A stretch of 64,000 nt of DNA from Karstenula rhodostoma CBS 690.94. Lineage: Eukaryota > Ascomycota > Dothideomycetes > Pleosporales > Didymosphaeriaceae. The DNA lies in NCBI GenBank assembly GCA_010093485.1, contig MU001495.1, positions 2,121,711 through 2,185,710 on the forward strand, written 5' to 3'. The position numbers were made by a program, and so were the translations under genes. A model generated the notes under the pieces. It ran no database searches. It had not been told where the DNA came from and was given only the letters and a program-made list of their open reading frames with translations. Shown in pieces: positions 59,487-64,000 of this stretch (positions are counted from its first letter, which is position 1; each line of letters opens with the position of its first letter).

Positions 59487-59537
59487 GAGTTTTTGTTTGA
59501 TTCGGTGATGGTACTTCTAACCGATTACTATATATAG
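59365..59537 (-). repeat. Dispersed repeat, copy B (inverted partner at 50.7 kb)
   Basis: On the minus strand this carries the same ordered blocks as copy A: CTATATATA at about 59537-59529, the leader ending AAACAAAAACTC, the 41-bp perfect core at 59480-59440, GATGGGACGG at 59414-59405 and GGTTCGAGTC at 59398-59389. Directly after the leader copy B has an ATG (59486) opening an 86-codon frame to 59226, which begins MIGFFEPGFEVAFSF. In copy A the ATG is absent and the same frame is stopped after FSF. Similar GT-rich sequence continues to about 59,220 but aligns poorly. Confidence 0.75.
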
Positions 59538-59985
59538 CGGAGGGAGGGGCAATAGTGATTGATAGTCGGGTCGAGTCGAGGTGAGGTGAGAGGGGTTGCA
59601 AGTAGCGCGAAGTGAGTGAGTGAAGTGAAGTGAATGGGTACGAGCGCCGCGATACCCAAAAGTGAGTGACGGATAGCCGGTGTAAAGTAAAGAGCGACAA
59701 AGTTGGATTTTGTTTTTTAAATAGGAATAATCGACTGATCCAAATGACGGACCAAAAGCATCGCGAAACGAGCGTCTGGCAAAAGCCACCCGGAGCGCCA
59801 ATGACAGCGCCACCGTACAGACGAGATAGATCCCAAAGATCAGCGAGGCCCTCAAACGAGTGTGCCGGTCATCCCTACCCTTTATACCCCCACATGAACA
59901 CACAACATATACAATTTAGTCCCAACTTTCAACCGACTCAGCTCCTGCACCTTCCCTCTCCCTGCCCTCTCGATCGTGGCTGATG

Positions 59986-62900
59986 TTACTTCTCCGCAGC
60001 GACAGGCTGCACACCCTCCATCTTCTCCTCACCAACAAGCATCTTGTGCCCGCCGCTCCACAGCCCTAGTCTCCGCTTGATCGCCTTCCAGACCTCGATA
60101 GCAGCGATGTATATCGCCACACATCCAAAACTCACGCCCCACTCCCACGTCATCGTGCCGTGCTTGAACACCTGCCTGTTGATGACGGGCAAATACACAG
60201 TGGGGAACATAATCGTGAAGCCGGCCGTGACGGCCCAGAAGAGGAAGCGGTTGCGCCAGACAGCGGGGAAGACGGAGAGGCCGCGGGGTGTCGTGCTGTC
60301 AGGGTAGAGGTTGAACAAGCTGCGCGCAAAGTGCTTGACTTCCCAGGCGGTGACGAGCAAAAGGAGCGTGATAGTCGCATATGTCGTCGCCCGCGCGCGA
60401 AACGCCACGCCACACGTCTCATTCCAGCCTTCATTACACCCGCTTCCCAGATCGCCACCGCCAGGCCCCGCATACGCGACGACCGCGAAGCTCAGCAGAC
60501 ATAGCGAGCCCATGAAGAAGCCGTAGATAAACTTGTCCGTAATGAGCTCCTTGGTGAAGACGCCGACGGCGAGGTCGTGCGGGGCGCGGACCATGGAGTC
60601 AGGCTGAGACTCTTCCAGGCCAAGGCCAATGGCGAGGAAGGACGAGGTGATCAGGTTGACCCAGAGGATTTCGATGGGGGAGAGCGGGAAGACGGAGTGG
60701 GCGTCACGGTCTTTGAAGGCGAGGCCAATTAGAAGGAGGATTACCTGGGCGATGTTGGAGATGAGGAGATGCATGAGGAACTGTGGGGGTGTGAGATTAA
60801 TTGAGCATGAGAGGTTGGGAAGGGATACTGACTTTCTGGATGTTGTCGAAGAGCCGACGGCCTTCTTTCACTGCTTCGACGATCGAGGCGAAGTTATCGT
60901 CCGTCAATACCATCTTCGCAGCGTCCTTGGCGACATCGGACCCTGAGCCCATGGCGATACCGACGTCAGCCTTCTTGAGGGCAGGCGAGTCGTTGACACC
61001 ATCACCTGTCATGACGCAAAATTGTTTCCTTCGGTGCAGTGCTTCAACCATCTTGACTTTCGTCGAGGGGCTGCAGCGGGCGACAACAAGGGGTAGCTGC
61101 TCCAGGGCGTCAACCTCGTGTTGACCCAGGGCGTCAAACTCCCTTGCAACCATGACAGCTTTTCCGATCTGCCCACGAGGCAATGAGGCGTCGAGGATAC
61201 CGACAGCTCTCGCTATCGCCTCCGCGGTAGCGGGGTGGTCTCCAGTGAGCATATGCACAGTAATACCCGCGACCTGGCAATCGCGGACGGCCTTTTTGCT
61301 CTCTGGGCGAGGCGGGTCATAGATAGCCACCATACCGATGAAGTTCAGACCCTGTTCCACAGCTTCACGCTGGTGGAGGTCCGTGCCCATTGGCAAGAGC
61401 TTGTGGGCGATACACAGCACACGAAGACCATCTTTGGCCATGTTCTCTGCCATCTCGTTGATGTCGGTCTTTTCAGACTCGGGCATGTCTAAGACGGGCA
61501 GCATGAACTCGGTGGCGCCCTTGGTATAGACGTCTAGATGTTTGGCCTGCTTGTCCTCGTAGACGACAGTCATTTTCTTGACAGAGGAGTCGAATGGGAA
61601 TTCAGCAGCGAGACGAATATTGAGCCCAGCGAGTAACTCCTGTTTGCCCATGCCAAAGCGCATAGCCAGAACCTGAAGAGCAATCTCTGTGGGTTCTCCG
61701 AATGCTTTCCATTCTCCTACGTTCAAGGTACTTTGACAGGAAACGGTGGTCGGACGAGTGATGGTAGCAGACTGAATGGTCGAGGCATCGGTACCATCAT
61801 CATCATCACTCATCATTCGTTCATTTGCTTCTTTCCTGCCAACCGTGGCATCGTCAGACAACGTGGCTGTGTACTCGACCTTGGATTGGTTGCACAGCGC
61901 TATTGTTTTGAGAAAACGTGTGCAAGCACCGTTTGGAGAGAAGTTGTTAAGGTCGAAATGGGTGCCGTCGTGGGTGACAAAGCCACTGTTTGGGTCGTAC
62001 GAGTGTGAAGTGCCATCCACTTCCAGCGTACCAAAACCTGGGATGATTGCCCTTCGAGCAATCATCTTACCAGTAGTAAGGGTGCCTGTTTTGTCACTGC
62101 ATATCGAGGTCACCCCACCTACGGCTTCTATTGCAGAAGAAACGCGGATGATCACATTGGATCTAAAGGTTTATGGTCAGCGCCGCATCTAAGTGTTGCT
62201 GAAATTGTGAGTTGACTTACTTCGCCATTGCTTTAGCCCCCACGGCGATGGTGATGGTCAAAACCGCAATAAGAGATTCGGGGATAACGGCAACAGCAAC
62301 ACAGATGCCGTAGATCAGGACTTCACCACCAACCTGCCACTTGTTTGCCGAAAATACAATGATGGCGAGAAGAATGGCGAGACCGAATAGTAAGAGAGCG
62401 AACTTGCTGAGACTAATCTGGAGAGGTGTTCCGTTCAGTCCAAGAATCGATTTTACCGTTTTAACGAACTTTTTCCACATTTTTGCCAATGGTCCAAGGT
62501 CATTCAGTGTTTCGTCCTTTTGGCGAAGCATGTTGGCGATCTTGCCGACCTCGGTCTTCATGCCGGTCGAGATAACAATCGCTCTGCAACGCCCACGTGT
62601 CATCTCGCTTCCGGAGAATGCGAGATTCAAGCGGTCCCCCAGGGGAACGTCTGGGTCATCGTAGACCTTCGATGGGTCCTTTTCGATAGGCTCCGCTTCG
62701 CCAGTGAGGAAAGCTTCATCCGTGGAGACGTTGAAGCCATCCACGAGGCGGATATCAGCCGGTACCTTATCAGGTCAGCATGTGCAAGAGTACATAGCAG
62801 CGCCATGTCACAGTCTATCCCATAACGAGTAGGGTGATGTCCAAGAGTAGATGACCATGACCTCGGTGCTGCAAGAATGAGCTACTCACGATATTACCAG

Positions 62901-63654
62901 TCTCCAACTGTACAACGTCGCCAGGGACGAGGCTCACTGCCTGGATTCTGATGGTGTCTCCACCGCGAATAACGATGGACTCTGGCGCTGTCAGGCTTTT
63001 GAGGGATTCTATCGTCTTCTCTGCCTTGTAGTCTTGCCAGAACCTACACATAATCAGCCAAACGCCCAGTCAAAAGGGCAAGACGACGCTTACCCAACGA
63101 CAATGTTGAGGAGGATGACTGCGGTGATGACGCCACCTTCGATGTAATCATCGATACCAAAGCTTAGGGCCATGGTGATGAGAAGGACCTGGGTGCATTG
63201 TGTTAGAGTTCGCGGTGTGGCGGGCGAGCACAGGAAGGTACGGATGTGTGATCAAGGAAGGTACGTACAAGTGTGAGACTGTTGGACACCTGCCTTAAGA
63301 GAAGCGCCCACAAGGATAGCCCTTCAGCTCCTTTAACCTTGTTAGGCCCATGGAGCCGAAGGCGAGATTCCGCTTGCTCGACGCTGAGGCCATTGCTAGG
63401 CGAGGTGTCAGTGAATGCTATGTGGTGTAGCTAGACGCGAGATGGTACCTGATGTCCACGTCCAGCGTCTGGGCGACTTGTGCTGCAGTCTGGCAGTGCC
63501 AAGCGGTGAGCGGCGGCTCGTTCCCGTCCTCGCGTGACAGTGGCTGCAAAGGGTGGGGTTGGTGTTTGTGTGAAGAGGGTCCATGTTGGGCACCTAAAGG
63601 GGGTTCGGATTCTTGAGGGTTCTCCTCGGCCGTAGAGAAGTCGGTTTCACCCAT
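59986..63654 (-). CDS. ENA1: Sodium/potassium-exporting P-type ATPase (ENA, type IID)
   Basis: Seven exons, 63654-63449, 63395-63269, 63188-63094, 63043-62890, 62765-62221, 62162-60833 and 60780-59986, encode 1083 aa, the family's usual length, with all phases consistent. The pump exports Na+ (and K+ or Li+) across the plasma membrane at the cost of ATP and confers salt and alkaline-pH tolerance. The cation-ATPase N-terminal domain has NGLSVEQAESRLRLHGPNKV. LTGEAEPIEKDP is the actuator (A-domain) TGE loop. IPESLIAVLTITIA is the M4 ion-binding helix. The phosphorylated Asp is D399 in CSDKTGTLTTGKM. KGATEF, TGDHPATAEAIARAVGI and GDGVNDSPALKKADVGIAMG complete the N and P domains. About ten membrane helices are present. 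The gene's 5' end is within the window with about 350 bp of promoter. Confidence 0.95.
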
Positions 63655-64000
63655 TCAATATAAGATACACACTCGCAAAGAGTCGGACTGTAGTAGGAAT
63701 ACGGAGCGGCTGCGCGGGGCCAGATATAAGGCGGGGTTACATGGCACGGCTAGCGAGGCGCGCGGAGTTGGCTTGTGTGTGGGCCTACCCAAGGAAGGCG
63801 CGTGGGGAGAGGCTTGGTATCTCAGTCGCTCCTGCACTTGCATGCCTCGCCAGTGAGGTGCAGGCACATGATGGCGGCTGCAGCCTTGTGCGCCCTCTCA
63901 AACGACCTCCTCCATCGCAATCAACACCGAGTGTCTTCAAGCTGCCTCGAGGAGCGGCTCTACTGGACATGGCTGCAGCTGGTGCTGTCCCCGGTTTGGT
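63655..64000. promoter_or_regulatory. ENA1 upstream region
   Basis: 346 bp to the window edge, presumably the proximal promoter and 5' UTR of ENA1. Short frames on the minus strand here lack family resemblance. I did not find a clear PacC-type GCCARG site. Confidence 0.4.

Larger units (their letters stand above)
57853..59985. other. Intergenic 2.1 kb with repeat copy B
   Basis: The stretch lies between CYK3 (upstream side) and ENA1 (downstream side). It contains a hairpin-like element at 58672-58741, copy B of the dispersed repeat (59365-59537) and short non-ATG frames without family resemblance. No gene is supported apart from a low-confidence 86-codon frame inside copy B. Confidence 0.5.

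Overview
The window comes from a filamentous ascomycete (Pezizomycotina). Dothideomycetes is my best guess, but nothing in the sequence proves the class. The genes have short GT-AG introns (about 45-210 nt) and fungal families: Clr5-ankyrin, Cyk3, ENA-type Na+ ATPase, fungal Rtt109 and GH28 rhamnogalacturonase. The left third carries the footprint of saturated repeat-induced point mutation (RIP), a defence specific to filamentous fungi.

Layout. 1-20,285 is an extremely AT-rich, gene-free block in which TpG, CpA and CpG are almost absent, so that there is essentially no ATG. Frame-by-frame reading of the right part (about 13.2-20.0 kb) still shows the corpse of a Ty3/gypsy chromovirus on the + strand: gag, reverse transcriptase, RNase H, integrase, chromodomain, polypurine tract. 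At about 20.29 kb the composition switches sharply to a normal, GC-balanced gene-rich segment running to the right edge.

Gene-rich part, left to right: a 2-oxoglutarate/Fe(II) oxygenase (-) divergent from an isopropylmalate-synthase paralogue (+), with two CGG-N-CCG sites between them; a COG1237-like metallo-beta-lactamase-fold hydrolase (-); ceramide glucosyltransferase (-); RTT109 histone acetyltransferase (-) divergent from mitoribosomal protein mL57/MRPL15 (+); a DUF7703-like multi-span membrane protein (+); a large single-span Ser/Pro-rich protein (-); an arylsulfotransferase pseudogene (+) with three TAG stops and a frameshift; rhamnogalacturonase rhgB (-); a Clr5-ankyrin protein (-); a 96-aa spliced single-span membrane protein (+); cytosolic glutamyl-tRNA synthetase GUS1 (-); cytokinesis protein CYK3 (-); and the sodium/potassium P-type ATPase ENA1 (-). 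Most are unrelated housekeeping or cell-surface genes. The oxygenase/IPMS-like pair beside the transposon block is the only stretch resembling a small metabolic gene cluster.

The most unusual non-coding structure is a pair of inverted, diverged copies of a repeat of about 200 bp (50.7 kb and 59.4 kb) flanking the GUS1-CYK3 segment. They share a TATA motif, a leader, a 41-bp perfect core and a GGTTCGAGTC box. I saw no convincing tRNA, rRNA or CRISPR. All exon boundaries were inferred by eye from splice signals, reading-frame continuity and family knowledge; no alignment or database search was run.
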